DNA of 44,688 nt from Salpingoeca rosetta (GCF_000188695.1 NW_004754921.1:1049038-1093725); one strand, 5' to 3'; shown: positions 1 to 15,210, numbered from the stretch's first letter. The notes: a model not told the origin generated them from the letters alone. Made by a program: numbers and translations.

Positions 1-92
<92 letters not shown>

Positions 93-114
93 ACTCTCTC
101 TCTCTCTCACTCTC
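1..114. repeat. CA then CT simple repeats at the left edge
   Basis: Positions 2-58 are an uninterrupted CA dinucleotide run, followed by CT-rich repeats (about 57-79 and 93-115). This lies just downstream of the cadherin-like stop codon, so it would be transcribed as TG/AG repeat in that gene's 3' region. No other feature is visible. Confidence 0.9.
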
Positions 115-3100
115 TCAAACAAAGTCGTCTTCATCCGAGTCATCATCGTCGTCGTCGTCGCTGCCGTTGTAGTATTCACCACTCGAGTCGTCACCACCAC
201 CACTGTTCGCTGCGGCCGTCGCTGCTGGTACTGTGTGGAATCCAAACGATGACATGTCCTCCTCCACCTCGCTCCCTTCATCACCGCCACCGTCACCGTG
301 CTCATCGTGTACGCCTCCGAGAGCCGCAAACGCGTCGCTCAGCATGGGCGGTTCGTCAAGTCCACCAGGCAGCCATCCCGCAGGGTCCTCGGGCGCAGAC
401 ACACCACCATGTTGCTGCTGGTGTTGAGGCTGTTGGTGTTGAACGCTCTTCTTCCCGACGCCCCTCTGATCTACTGCGGCTCGCCCTTGCTCTTGCCCAT
501 GCTGGTGTTGTGAGGGGTCGTGGCGCAGAAGCACACTCGCATCATGTTTGTCGCCAACAAAGGATGCACCAATACCAACAAACCGACTCCCAGCATTATC
601 ACCATCATCATCATCACTATCACCATCGTCATCGTCGTCATCATCATCGTCGTGTGCGTGCAGGCCTAGACCGTACAGGAAGCTCGTGTTGGCGACCAGA
701 TCATCTTCCGTCGTGTCCACGAAGCCAGGGTTGATCTCAAACGAGCCGTCCACGGCAAGATCAGACATGTGGATGAGTTCAAACGCTTGCTGAAGGGCGT
801 GCTTGGCGCGCGGCGCTGTGCTCTCAAACGACTTCTCGCCGCGCTTCGAAGCCCTGTCCACACACGCGTCCCACGTCACATGCAGGTATGCGAGATACAG
901 CACGCACGCAGCGCACAGCACGCCAGCAAGGACGGTGGTGGCAACCAGGGCTGTGCTTGTGCCAGGACACGCCGCGAGTGCACGTGCAATGGCAGCCGCC
1001 CGCTGCTGTGCGGCCTCTTCAGCTTCCTCCACGCCAACCGCAAAGGCCAGCAGCTCGGCCAGCGTGCCATTGCTTCGGTGCTGCGCATCAACAAGCCAGG
1101 CAATGAATGGAGCGCTGGTCAAAGCCGTTGCAGCGGTGGAGGCACGGTTGCCTGCCACATCCGCCGCCACCACCTGATGCACCACCACTTGCCCATGCGC
1201 GCTGGACACATGAAACGTGGACCCATCAGCTATGCTGTCACTGGTGTCACTGGTGTCACTGGTGTTGCTGGTGCTGGCGCGGATACGAACAGCGCCATTG
1301 CATTCCGTCCATTCCGACCACGAGATGGCTTCAAGTGTGGATGGCGTGTCACCACCGCCACTCCTGCGCCCCTCCCCATCACTGCTCACAACCTCATCGA
1401 TGGCGATGACGGGTGTTTCCACGGCAACGAGCGCCTCCAGCGTTGTTCGCAGTTCTGCTTGCACGCACGCGCTGTACGACATGTGTGCACGCACAGCACG
1501 GGAGAGCGACCCAAAGCACGCGTCTGCAGACACGCCCATCGATGCTGCTTGTGCTATATCACCCCTGGCATCAGCGGATGTCATGTTGCGCTGAATGGCG
1601 TCAGCAAAGGAGGAGAAGAGCAGGCCAGACATGCACAGCTGTTCGCATTCGGCAGCAACGGTGCTGTTGGCCACAACACCAGGCAGCACGCCTTCACCAC
1701 CACCACCACCACTGACATCGCCATCAGGGGACTTGCCGCCACTGCTGGACAGCACATCATCGCCATTCTCGTTTGCGAGCGTCGTGTTCTCCCATTCGCG
1801 CTGTACCGCCGCCACAACCGCGCGGCAACAAGCCGACGTGGTGGTGGCGAGTGCGCTTGTATGGCCATGCCGGCACATGAGGGTGCCAGGTTCGTCCGCG
1901 CTCAAGGCAGCCACGCCTTCCTCACGCGCGCTGGTCACACACGCCGTCGGTTCCGTGCAGTCGCTCGGCAGCGCTGTGACGCGAAGGGTGGGCGGATCCT
2001 GGTCGACCGTCTGCACAATGCTTGCAGGCAACGGGGAGAGGCTGCCAGTGTCATCCACGCAGTACACGCGTACGGTGTTGGTGCCATAGAAGAGAGGAAG
2101 CGTTGCACGATACACCTCATCCACAGCATCGTATTCGCCGCACGGCAAGTGCACGCTGGACGACGATGTCGACGGCGGGTCAACGATGCACGCAAGGAAG
2201 CGTGATGCTGAAGTGCATGCTGCAACAAACGACACGCTCGCAGCTTGCGTAAACTCCTGCGCTGGCCACGACACAAAGAAGGCCGAGGACGGAGACGCAT
2301 CAACGCCAAACGCTACCGCCGTTGGGCGACTCAAATCCCATCCTGCTGTTGTCGACGTGGCTCCCGTTGCCATAGTCACATCGTCATCGGCATCTTCAAT
2401 GCCAGCAGAAGCAAGTCCTTGGCACGCCCATTCAAAGCCGGGTGAGGAGGCCACTTGCACGACGTGGGATGACAACGCCTGGCTCTCGTATGCGCCAGCA
2501 GCACCACTACCACCACCAGTGCCACTGGTGTCTGTCCCGAAGGGGGCGGTGTCTGCAGCGGTCGCGTTGCTCGTGGGCGCCACAATGACATCCGTGTACC
2601 CTTGTGCCACCGCCAGCAGCGATGCAGCAAGCGCGCGGCTCCCACTGTGGCTGCCAGTAAAGGCGGATGGACAGGTGAGCACACCAGCGCCATCGCCCTT
2701 GCACGTGTGCGAGCGCACGACAAACGGGGATGTGAGGCGTGCGGGGCCAATGGAGAGGTAGGATGGGTGCGTGCCAAGGGTCACGGTGGTTCGTTCTGCG
2801 CCAACACCGCCCGCTCCCTTCTGAGAGGGCTTCATCATTCTCCGCCACAAACCATCCAAATCAGAGAGGTGAGCGGCGGGGCCTGATGCAAGCGACACAC
2901 GATCCCAGTCCACACCATCACCACTGCTGCTCATATCTGCTGACGACGACGATGCCGTGCATGAGGACGACGACGCAGACGATGACGCTGCAGCCGTTGC
3001 AGTCGCAGTCGTTGTTGTTGTTGTTGTTGTTGTTGTTGTTGCGTCAGGCGATGGTGACCAGGCGCAGGTTGATCGCGTGTGAGCAGCGGCAAAGTCCGAC

Positions 3101-3725
3101 GCATTGCCTGCAAGCAACGGAATGTCGTGCACACGGGCAACTTTGCCGTTGACCTCTGCTGCAATTTGAAGCGTGTGGAGGCCGGGCGTGACAGACACCA
3201 GGCCGGTCACGGCATCAAGCACCGCTGGCGATGGCGACGATGAAGATGATGACATCGGCGTAATGGTGATGGTGCAATTGGAGGTGCTCGCATCACTGCT
3301 ACCACCCATGGTGTAGTCGCACACTGCCCACGTACCATCGTAGATGTCAACAGCTGTTGACGAACTGCTGCTGCCGGCTGACGCCACACCAGCACCCGCA
3401 GCGTCGCCAGCACCTGATAGCAGGGAGGCAAGAAGCGAAGACAGGGGCCGTTGCTGTGTGGACACGCGTGACTGCGCCACCACAACCACCCCCGCATCTC
3501 CACCACCGTCTTCCCCTCCACTTGCTGCTGCTGCTGCTTCGGCCTGTTCGATGGCTGTGGTCAGGTCACCGGGCACCCTCAGGCCTCCAACCCGCCACCC
3601 GTCGAGGTCGCGGTTGTTGCGCGCATATCCGTTGCGTGCGGAGGAATCGCTAACAGCAGACAGGACGGCGAGGTGGTCCAACAGTCCGCGCACCGCATCC
3701 GACGTGCTGTTGCTGTTGCTGTTGC

Positions 3726-3760
<35 letters not shown>

Positions 3761-6051
3761 ATGTTGGCGTTGTTGGAACTGCCGCTGTCGCTGCCGCTGT
3801 TGCTGGTGGTGCCATTGAGGACGTCAAAGAGGGAGGACAAGGTGTCGGGGAACGCCTCCGTGTTGGCCGATGCGTCTGCTGCTTGCAGGCACGGCGCAAA
3901 GCGAAGCGTGTACAGCGCACCGTAAGGTGGCGTCTCACTAGGGTACACGTGCACCCCAATTGGACCGCGCACCGTGGATGCAAGTGACACCCTGCTTTCC
4001 TGCAGCGCACGCGTGTCGTAGCGGGGGCAGTCTCGGCCGTACCCGTTTGCATCGCGCGGCTGTACCACAAACCGCACGAGCGGGCGAACGACGTCGCTGC
4101 TGTCGTTGCTTGCAAGCACGTGCGCATACGAGAGTGGTGGTGTTGATGAAGACGTTGACGAAGAAGAAGACGCTTGCTGTTGTTGTTGCTGTGAGTGGAA
4201 CGCAGCCCATTCGTCTGCATCAATGGGCAGGCCCGTGCTTGCATCGTAGCAGACCGGAAGCTGGATCCACTCTGACATGACGCAATCCGTCTCCTCTGTC
4301 GGATTCACACGATGCGCAACACGCACATGTACATCAGCTGCATCTGCAGCTGACGATGAGGAGGAGGTGGTGGTTGACGATGCGTCGGTGTTTGCATCGG
4401 TGTTGACTGCGACATCAATATCCTCCGTGTCTGCTTCGCCGTTGAAGGCGAGGGTGATGGTGGCGGCGGCGGCTGCCGGCAGCGCAACAAATTCAGACGC
4501 AGGCAGCGGGAAGATGGAGGACAGGCGGTGAGCCAGCGGTACGCCACGCAGTGACAACGCCGACGACGACAACGAAGACGACGACGACGATGATGATGTA
4601 CTCATTGTCGCTGCTGTCGTTGTTGTTGCTGCTGCTGTGAGGGGGAGACCGCGTGCAGCGCTGTAGATCCAGGCGCCATCACCAATTGCGTTCATCTCAA
4701 ACACGGCGTTGCTGACGTGCACGTCAACGGCAACAGTTGCGGCGCGCGGTGGGAGGCCAGCATCCTCCAATTGCACACACACGCGCATGACTCGCCTAGC
4801 CTCATAGTCAAGGCGCCGCACCAACCGCAACGCCCAACGCGCAGACACATCCGCAGCGGCAGCACTACCACCACCATCATCATCGCTGTCACTGGTGGCG
4901 ATGAGTTGAAAGAACTGCGAGTCGGCCGCAGTGCACGCGCGCGTGGCGTCTGTGACGAGCGACGCGAAGACGCGGCCGCCGCCAGAGAGCGGACTGTCGG
5001 CATCAAACGCCGACAGGACAGTGACGTCCGTGTTGAGGGGTGTGTCCTCTGGCACAGCAGGGCTGTTCACTGCCCACACCGCACACGCCGATGACGAGCC
5101 TGTCGCGTCCGCTGGGGGCGATGTGCGAGTGCAAGCAGCGCTGGACACGGCGACAAGAGCAGGAGTGTGGTCATTGGCATCGGTCACAGTCACGGAGACG
5201 GGCGCGGTGGCGGTGTGCGTGCCGTCATCTGCTCGCAGGAGCAGCGTGTAGTTGGCAATTGCCTCGCGGTCAAGGGTGGCGGTGGTGAAAATGTCGACAA
5301 GGAAAACACCCGGCCTCTCCCGCGACACTGCACCCACGGCAAACGGATAACCAGCAGGTTCGATGGTGTCGTCGCCATCGCCAATATCGCGTGCAGGCAG
5401 GGTGCGCAGGATGGTGACGACCGGTGGCGGGAAGGTCACGTCATCATCCGTGATGCGCACGCGGCCGCACAAGCTCTTGGCAGGCAAGTTCTCGCGCACC
5501 GCCAGCGACAGCGACGACGACGATGATGATGGTGATGGGAAGACAGGTGGGTTGTTGTTGATGTCTTGAACGCTGATGCGCGCGCGTTGAGACACCGTGC
5601 GCAGTCCCGTTGGCGATGAGAGGGTGACGGTCACCGCGAGGTCGCCCCCATCGGTCGGGTATGGCACGTTCGTGCCTTGCTGTTGCACGACACACCAGCG
5701 GCCTTGCACAAGCACACAAGCGAGGGCGTCGTTCCGGCTGGCTTGAACACGGCACTGTGTGTTGGCGTGGCTCCACGTCGCCAAGACCGCATTGGACGGT
5801 GGCGTGCACGCGAGCATGCGCTGCTCTGGCGCGGGCATCTCCGTTGCCGTGTCCACCACGGGCATGGGCACGAGCCATGGCTCTGGGTTGAGGAGGGACG
5901 TGAACGTGACTTGGGTTGACGGCGATGCTGGCGGCAGCTGTGGTGCTTCATCAAAGGCAACGTGCACGATAAAGCGCTGGTCTGCGAGGGGGTTGGCCAC
6001 CTGTCCCGCAGGGCCCAGCACACGCACGGGCACCTCAACAGGTCCCTAGAG

Positions 6052-6110
<59 letters not shown>

Positions 6111-6272
6111 CGTGCGTGTGTGTGTGTGTGCGTGTGTGTGTGTGTGTGCGTGCGTGTGTGTGCGCGCGTGTGCGTGTGTGTGTGTGAATAAGGACGAAGG
6201 GGTACGCTCAAAGACAGGTGAAGCGAACCGCATGTACAGACACATGCTCGCATGCACAAAGTTATGCACGCA

Positions 6273-6334
<62 letters not shown>

Positions 6335-7178
6335 CCGTACCAACCTGAAAGGCTTGCGTGGAGAAGAGGAGGGTGTTCTGAAACCTGTCATGAATGGAGA
6401 TGGTCAAGGGTTGGGTTACATTGAACATCTCTGGGTACAGCGTGACGTTGACGCTGGAGTAAGTGGCAATCAAAACTCCGCCAGCAGCGGCTGCGTTTGC
6501 GCTTGAGGTGGCGGTGCTTGGAAGCAGCGGTGATATGGATGCAGTTGGGTTGGCGGGGTCGTTGAGCGACTGCACCACGCCCTGGAACAATAGCGGCGAA
6601 AAGCGCTGCAGCATGGCTGATGGCAAGGCATTGAGCGCTGGCTGTTGCTGGGGCTGCTGCGGTGTGGTCAGCACTGTTTTCCCGTCAACGAGGACAGCGA
6701 CGCCGACGGCGGGTGCGTCGCCGTTCGTGGCATGTGTTGTTGTTGTTGTTGTTGTTGAACACGCCGTGTTTGGTGCGAGGGTGGCGTAGAAGAGCGATCC
6801 AGCGTCGCCGCCAACAGCAGCCTGTGCCTCTTGTGAAAGCTGCGCTGCCTCAAACGTACATGTGCCATCAGCATGCGTGACAACGGCGGTGACGTTGGCG
6901 CTGGCGCTGGCCCGACTCGCACGCACCCGGATCACGACGGCGCCATCCGCCGCCTCCAACACCAGTCCCACCCACGCTGTCGCTGTTGTTGCTGGTGTGG
7001 CTGGTGTTGCTGATGTTGGTGGTAGAAGGAGATGACCTCGTACGATGCTCCTTCCATCCTCACCTGCAAGCCCACCATCGCTCGTGCTACTGCTGTTGCT
7101 GCTGCTGCTGCTGCTCTTGCTGTGCCCGAGCACGGCCAGCAGCACCAACAGCAGCACCACCGGCACAAGTCGCTGCAT
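115..7178 (-). CDS. Cadherin-like single-pass membrane protein, 2 exons, 2254 aa
   Basis: Two exons on the minus strand: 6345-7178 and 115-6045, joined phase 0 across an intron with a GT donor at 6344 and TAG acceptor at 6046. Residues 1-20 form a signal peptide (MQRLVPVVLLLVLLAVL). Cadherin signatures are seen: DINNNPPVF near 439, LDREAIANYTLLLRADDG near 536-552, DANDHTP near 567, and a second LDYEA...LEDAG repeat near 700. The following ectodomain of over 1000 residues is rich in Ser, Thr, Ala, Asn and Asp with scattered Cys pairs; I recognise no further domain. One transmembrane helix lies near 1970-1996 (ALVATTVLAGVLCAACVLYL), followed by an acidic, Gln/His-rich cytoplasmic tail of about 250 residues ending in DEDDFV. 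Likely role: surface adhesion or reception. The cadherin call is firm for two to three repeats only. No catenin-binding motif is recognised. Confidence 0.82.
6046..6344 (-). repeat. Cadherin intron with paired TG and CA tracts
   Basis: On the plus strand the intron carries a TG run at about 6052-6185 and a CA run at about 6274-6333. Read in the sense of the gene, TG comes first, after the donor, and CA comes last, before the acceptor. The two tracts are complementary within one intron and could pair in the pre-mRNA. Confidence 0.85.
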
Positions 7179-7688
7179 CGTCTGTTGGCGTTGTACGGCT
7201 GTTGTTGTGCGGCTGTTGTTGCACGCACAACAACGCTTTTGTCTGTCGAACTGTCGCACTGTCTGCAACAGCACAAAATGAATTTTTACTAAAGAGCAGT
7301 AAATTTGCCTTGACATCAGGCGACTGGAAGGCAATTTTGACGTGTGCCATTGCCACTTTTGCCGGCTGCTTGCGTGGGGACAGCAAACAAGGTGTGCCCA
7401 TGCGGCGTGGTGTGCGTGAATGATATGATGGCTGCGGCACTCAGGGTGCTTTGCTTTGGCGTTGTGGGGGTATGCTGCGGTGTTGTGCTGCGGTGTTGTG
7501 TTATCAGTGGATGCCACATCACTTGAGTGTGGTTCATTCATTTGCCACTCGCCCTGTTTGATTTCTGTGAAGCTTTCTTGTGGGGTTGGTGCAACGTGCA
7601 ACCTGCTGTGTGTTGTTGTTGTTGCCTGTGCTGTCCGTGCTTTATTGCCTTGATCCGCTCTGTTTTGTTGCCAGCTACACTGCCACCC

Positions 7689-7754
<66 letters not shown>

Positions 7755-7832
7755 ACACACACACACACATGACGCGTACACACGCACACACGCACACACG
7801 CGTATTCACTGGTAGAAAAAGGAAGAAGGACG
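7179..7832. other. Divergent intergenic region, cadherin / P450
   Basis: 654 bp between two outward-facing start codons, so it should hold both promoters. It contains a CA run at about 7691-7770 close to the P450 start. No TATA-like box or other clear element is recognised. ORFs here are low-complexity. Confidence 0.6.
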
Positions 7833-9562
<1,730 letters not shown>

Positions 9563-9772
9563 ACGCCGCGCGCAATGCAAGCAACGAGGGTAGGAGGAAG
9601 AAGAACAGCATGGAGATGATGATGAGGATGAGGAGCAGGAGCAGGAGCAGGAGGAGCAGGACAAGGGCGATGATGGAAGGGATGCACCCAGGCGAGTTGA
9701 GAGAGTGCGTGCGTGTAGCTGAAGCGCGACAGGGAGGGCGTGTCGTTTGTGCTTAATGACTCTTGCTTTGAG

Positions 9773-9805
<33 letters not shown>

Positions 9806-10013
9806 GCTGTGCCTGCTGCTCTTGTTTTGCTGTTCATGTCTCTTTCCTCAAACGGGAATCCAGAGCAACTGGCGCATGAACGTGGCTGTAATGTGGGGCA
9901 CGCGAAGCAGCGGAAGATGAAGGCAAAGGAGGAGGAGAGGGGACGCACACACAGACACACACACACAGACACACACACACACACACACACAGACACACAC
10001 ACACACACAGACA

Positions 10014-10096
<83 letters not shown>

Positions 10097-10456
10097 CGAC
10101 TTATTTCAGTCGAACGTCAAATAGTGGTGTCGTAAACTCTGCACTTCGGAGCGGCACAACAACAAGAAGCCGCGGCCGCACGCTGCCATTTACAGCGTCC
10201 CTTGCTTGCTTGTCTCACTCGACCAGTGATCCCTTCCTCCTCGTGTGTCGATCACTTGTGGCCAGCCGTCCCCCTTCCTCACTCGCCTTTGTGCACACTT
10301 GACGTGCCGCGACGCTCGACTGGTTTCTTCGTGGGAGCACGGTTGCACGCGGGCGCAACCAGAAAACCAGGACAGCCGTTCTCACGTGACGTGTGTGTGT
10401 GAGTGTTGCAGGACTCAGCTACAGCACAGCACACGCACGGAGCGCAGCAGGCAGCC
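9563..10456. other. Intergenic region between P450 and GGNBP2
   Basis: 894 bp between tandem plus-strand genes. It holds a TG run (about 9773-9804), a mixed CA/CAGA tract (about 9945-10006) and a long CA run (about 10007-10094). The last 360 bp are non-repetitive and should contain the GGNBP2 promoter and 5' UTR. No gene is seen. Confidence 0.7.
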
Positions 10457-12636
10457 ATGGCAGAGCATGTGGATGACGACGATGACATGTCTCCGTCCCT
10501 GCCTCGCATCTTAAAGGCTGTTGACGCAACCCAGCTCGGGAGTGTGGAGACCGAAAAGGGCGAGTTTGTCATCGACAACCTCGGAGAACTACTGGTTCGT
10601 TCAGAATGTCCATGTTTGCGCGCCCAAACGCCCTCCACGCCTGTGCTTGTGCCTTGTTGCGTTACACTTGCGCTGTACTCGGTCCGTTTGTCGATATGGT
10701 TTATGTTTGTGAGAGTATGTGTGTGTGTGAGTGTGTGTGTGTGTGTATGTGTTGTCGGCCACCCTGCTGTCGGTGCTGTCATCCTGCTGTCGGTGCTGTC
10801 ATCCTGCTGCTTCCCTTTGCGAAGTGCTTCGAGGTTCCTGATGCTCGTGTAAATGCTGCCTTTTGATGCTTTCCTTGCTGGCGTGCCCAGCTTGTCGCAC
10901 AGAGCCAGCTGTCGGAACGGCGCCTCGATCCCTTGAGCGATGCCTTCAAACAGGTGCTGTGCGCTGTGTCGATCCCGCTGCGTTTGCTCTTTCCGATGTC
11001 GTGTGTCTTGTATGCAGTTGCACCGTGCCTTGTTGTCAGGACCTGGACTAACCTCACCGCCAACGCACGTGGTTTTGCGCGCGCGCCCACGCTTCTCTCC
11101 CCTGCCGTGGTTGCTCACACGCCCGTGCAGGCATGGGAGATGTACTGCAAGGCGCACTCGACACTGATTGTGTCGAAGGATGTAATCAACAAGGCAAGCA
11201 CTGACCACATCCCCTGTGTGAGCTGCCGCCGTGCCGTGACCAAGCTCATCAACACCCTCGCCTCACCAGAGGCCCAGAAGCGCACCACCATCGACGGTTC
11301 CATCGAGGTAAGCCGCTCGCTGCCTTGGCGCGACCATGTCGACAAACCCGCCACCCTCATCACGCGCTGTGCTTGACCTGCACGCACTTCGTGGATGTTG
11401 CTGCTGCCACCGCTGTTGACGACCACACTGATGACGATAATGCTTACGGGTGCCTGGGGGTGTCCTGTGATCGTGTCCGCTGCAGCCGCTGGCAATTGAA
11501 CCGTCTGGCCGAGCACATCTGAACGCAGACGTGCTCAAAAACTTGGAGCAGACGCACCACGCCCTTTGCATCGACAAGTGCGTTGCTCGTCTTCGTATGC
11601 TGCACAGAGCTGCTCTCAGTCTACCCTTAGACACACACACTCACACATGCACACACTCACTCACACACGATCTCTCTTACGCGCACACACACACGCACGC
11701 ACCGCACGATCACACACACACACACACTCACACTCACACTCGCAAAAACACACACGCGCGCACGCACACACACGCACACACGCACGCACCGCACGATCAC
11801 ACTCACACACACACACACAATGCACACTGTGTTGTTGCAGGCGGTCGCTCGACATGAAGCTGCGCGGCCAGCGGTGTGAGCTGCATCGCGTGGAGTCGCA
11901 GTTCACCTTTGAGGGCAGCGACAACATCTTCTGGCTCGACTTTTGGCCAGACGTGCCCCACCTGTGCAAGGAGAAGGTGCGGCCAGTGACAACGGTGGCG
12001 CCTGTGATTGGTGGTCTGCGGTGTGACCGTGATTGACTGCGACTGGGTTTGGTTGCGCCTGTGGACGGGGTGCGACCGTCGGCACAGGCTGCATGAGTGC
12101 TCATGCTCATGCTGCAATCTCTCCGCCCCGTTTCTGTTACTGCTGCCACTGATGCTGCCACTGCTGCTGCTGTCTCTGGCATCGCAGATTATGACGTTCA
12201 AGGTGCAGGGCGTGGAGGATGCGCTCACGGTCCACCTCGAGAAGCTCTGCAGCCGATGCAAAGACGCGGTTGGGGAAACGGAGGGGAGGCTGTGTGTATG
12301 TGTGCGTGTGTGTGTGTGTGTGCGTGTGAGAGTGTGTATGTGTGTGTGCGTGTGAGAGAGTGTGTGAGTGTGTCTGTGTGTGCGTGTGCATCTGTTCCTC
12401 ATCGGTGTGGTGGGCTTGTGGCGTTCGTGATCGTTTTGATGACACTGAAACTCACTTCGTGTACATGAACATGTGTGATTGTCGCAGGTGAACGACGCAT
12501 TCACAGTCTTTCAGGAGATGCGTTGGAGCGAGTACGAGAGCTCTGCGCAGTTTTACGAAGAAACAAAGTCAGTTGATCGCCTGCTGCCGTTTAGTTGAAT
12601 AGTGCCCAAGCACTGTGGTGCGTGTGTGTGTGTGTG

Positions 12637-12715
<79 letters not shown>

Positions 12716-12987
12716 CGGATGGGTGAGAGTGAGAGTGACTGCAAGGGCCCCCGCACACCTGCACCCACATGCGCTCTTACGCATGCGTGTTGCTGCCTCC
12801 TATGCACCCCATCATCACCACTGCAGATACGATCCAATCATCTTTGAGGGCCTGTCATACAACCGCCTGGCAAAGGTCGTCCATGTCTGCGCCGAGCGTG
12901 ACTACCTCGTCGAGATTATCAGTACGTGCCAACGCATATGGTGCATTGTGTGTGTGCATTGTGTGTGTGCGTGTGTGTGTGTGTGTG

Positions 12988-13034
<47 letters not shown>

Positions 13035-13993
13035 ATGAGCTGTGTAAACGAGCCTCCCCCCCCCCTTCCTGACGCCCGACCACCATCATCCATCATCCAT
13101 CACCATCACCATCGCCACCATCGTCGTCGCGCCTGGGCAGACTTTTCGCGGCGGGAGGCTGTGCGAACGGACCGGCACGCGGAGTCGAACGAGAAGGCGC
13201 AAACGGAGATTGTCATCATGATGGGCAAGCTCGTCTGGCAGCGCCTCTTCGACCTCTACCGCGTGAGTTGATCGTGGTGGTCGTCGTCGTGGTTTGGGAG
13301 GAGCGGAGGGGGGAGGGATGATTGAGGGACAGTGCATGCATGTGCTGGTTTCGTGCATGTGTGTGTGCGCACATTGCCTTATTTACCGACTTTTGTAACC
13401 AACAGCCCACGATGGCGCTTCACCTATTGATGCCGCACACCCGACCGCTAACCTCCTGCCAACTGCTGCCACTCTCGCTGCTGCTGCTGCGCATGTAACT
13501 TGCCAGGGGCTGCGACTTGGCAACCAGACGCTGATGATGACGTATGAGCTGCTGGCGTCGTGTCTCCACTCGCGCCTGACCAGCATCGCCTCGGCGAAGA
13601 GTGGTATGCTTTGCTTGTGCACACATACACACACATGCACGCACACACACGCGCATGCGTACGTTCCTTGTCATTGGCTGTCACTTGCGCTAGAGGCCCT
13701 TGTCTCACTTCCCTCTCAAACACACACGCACACACACACACATGGGGACGTGCGTGTGTAGCTGCAAAGGCGTATGAGCTCCTGATGGAGATGGAGATGG
13801 ATGAAAAGTCAAAGAAGAAGAAGAACAAGCAGCAGCAACAAGGCAAGAAGAAGAAGCAGGGCCGCAAGGGTAAACAACAGCAGCAGCAACAGCAGCAGCA
13901 GCAGCAGCAGAAAGGTGCAAAGTCCAAAGCGTCGAGTGGCGACGCCGCGTCAGCCGCGTCGTCATCGTCTTCTTCATCCCAGCAGAAGCAGCA

Positions 13994-14024
<31 letters not shown>

Positions 14025-15039
14025 AAACACAAGCGGCCCCTCACGCCAGAGACGGTGGCGGCGAATTGGGAGAGCAAGATGATTGAGCCGTCGGACGAGC
14101 GGCACGCCCCGCCAGGCGGCACCAAGGGGAAGAAACATCCGAACCACGCACCAGCCGCAGCAGCAGCAGCAGGAGGCACATCGAACAAGGGCTCCAAGAA
14201 GAACAACAGCAGTGGTGGCAGTGGGGCCAACGGCAGCGCCTCAGGTCAACCGAAGCATCGCAAGACGCGAGATGGGAGCGGCAGAGGTGGTGGTGGCGGC
14301 GGAGGTGGCGGTGGGGGTGGTGATGATGATGATGAGGACGCAGCCGCAGCTGATGGCGACGGCGATGGCAGCGGCAGCTATGTTGATGCTGCTGGGATCC
14401 GGCGCACGAAGCACGGGTACGTGGACTACGACGAGCGCGTGACGATGGCCGTCAACCTTGGCCACCACACCGTGCTGACCATGCCCTTTCCCTCAATCCT
14501 GTTTGTCGACGACGACACTGGCGAGGAGGTGGAGGAGCCTGTGGTTGATGAGGAAGAGGAAGAGGAAGAGGAAGGTGCTGCTGCGGTAGTGCTGTGCGAC
14601 GCCGTGTTGCCCTCTGCCGTCACTCCACGCGAGCGCAGGCTCCTTACCGCCATGGGCTGGCCCGGATACGAAAAGGTCAGCTGGAGGCGTTGTTTGTTTG
14701 GTTGTTTGTTTGCTTTGGTTGTTTGTTTGCTTTGGTTGTTTGTTTGCTTTGGTTGTTTGTTGCTTTGGTTGTTTGTTTTGTTTGCTTTAGTTGTTTGCTT
14801 TGGCTGGTTGGTTCGTTTGTGTCATCCCTTTCGCCCATGCCTTTGGTTGTGCATTCCACCCAGATGACGCGTGAGGACCGTATTGCTGCGCGAGAGCTGG
14901 CAGTTCTCCTGGAACACCACTTTGACCACTTCAAGGTCGGCGCCAGTTGCATTTCCTTCCTTTTGCTGGCCGGTGTTTGGCTTGATCGACCATTTCTTTC
15001 CCGCACACCCGTGCACACACACACACACAACACACACAC

Positions 15040-15075
<36 letters not shown>

Positions 15076-15210
15076 CACACACAACACACACACACACAAC
15101 ACACACACACAACACACCGCCACCACAATCAGGCGGAGCAACTTCATGGCCGGGAGGCGATTGCCGTCTGCTTTGACCATTTCCTGTCGCAGCTGCAAGC
15201 CGGGCACTGA
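10457..15210 (+). CDS. GGNBP2: Gametogenetin-binding protein 2 (GGNBP2) orthologue, 13 exons, 714 aa
   Basis: Exons: 10457-10594, 10891-10953, 11131-11307, 11486-11577, 11841-11976, 12188-12268, 12488-12567, 12827-12921, 13141-13262, 13507-13603, 13762-14675, 14864-14935, 15133-15210; phase closes at all 12 junctions. The conserved GGNBP2 cysteine-rich core is clear: IPCVSCRRAV (Cys96, Cys99), QRCELH (169-172), FWLDFWPDV, LCSRCKDA (Cys223, Cys226) and FEGL...VHVCAERDYL (Cys277), in the order found in the animal protein, which is about 700 aa. The Cys/His pattern suggests metal binding. Exon 11 encodes a low-complexity Lys/Gln/Gly/acidic region (from about 375) like the Lys-rich, acidic C-terminal half of the animal protein. 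The last two exons encode short helical segments. In animals it is a nuclear/cytoplasmic protein tied to germ-cell development and proliferation; the biochemical function is unknown. Start ATG 10457 opens a DDDD-containing N-terminus. Confidence 0.92.
12620..12714 (+). repeat. TG repeat in GGNBP2 intron 7
   Basis: TG run of about 90 bp within the intron 12568-12826. The next intron (12922-13140) has another TG run at about 12969-13033. Confidence 0.9.
14676..14863 (+). repeat. GTTT/GCTTTG repeats in GGNBP2 intron 11
   Basis: The intron is largely an imperfect tandem array of GTTTGTTT and GCTTTGGTT motifs between about 14690 and 14818. It is the only intron in the window dominated by this motif. 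Confidence 0.85.

Noticed and set aside
769..2205. 478-codon plus-strand ORF opposite the cadherin exon
   Set aside because: It is antisense to a long, domain-bearing frame, has no recognisable domains, and its composition mirrors the Ser/Thr-rich coding strand.
5962..6391. Cys-Val and His-Thr repeat ORFs here and at many other TG/CA runs
   Set aside because: They are translations of dinucleotide microsatellites in introns, with no flanking coding signal.
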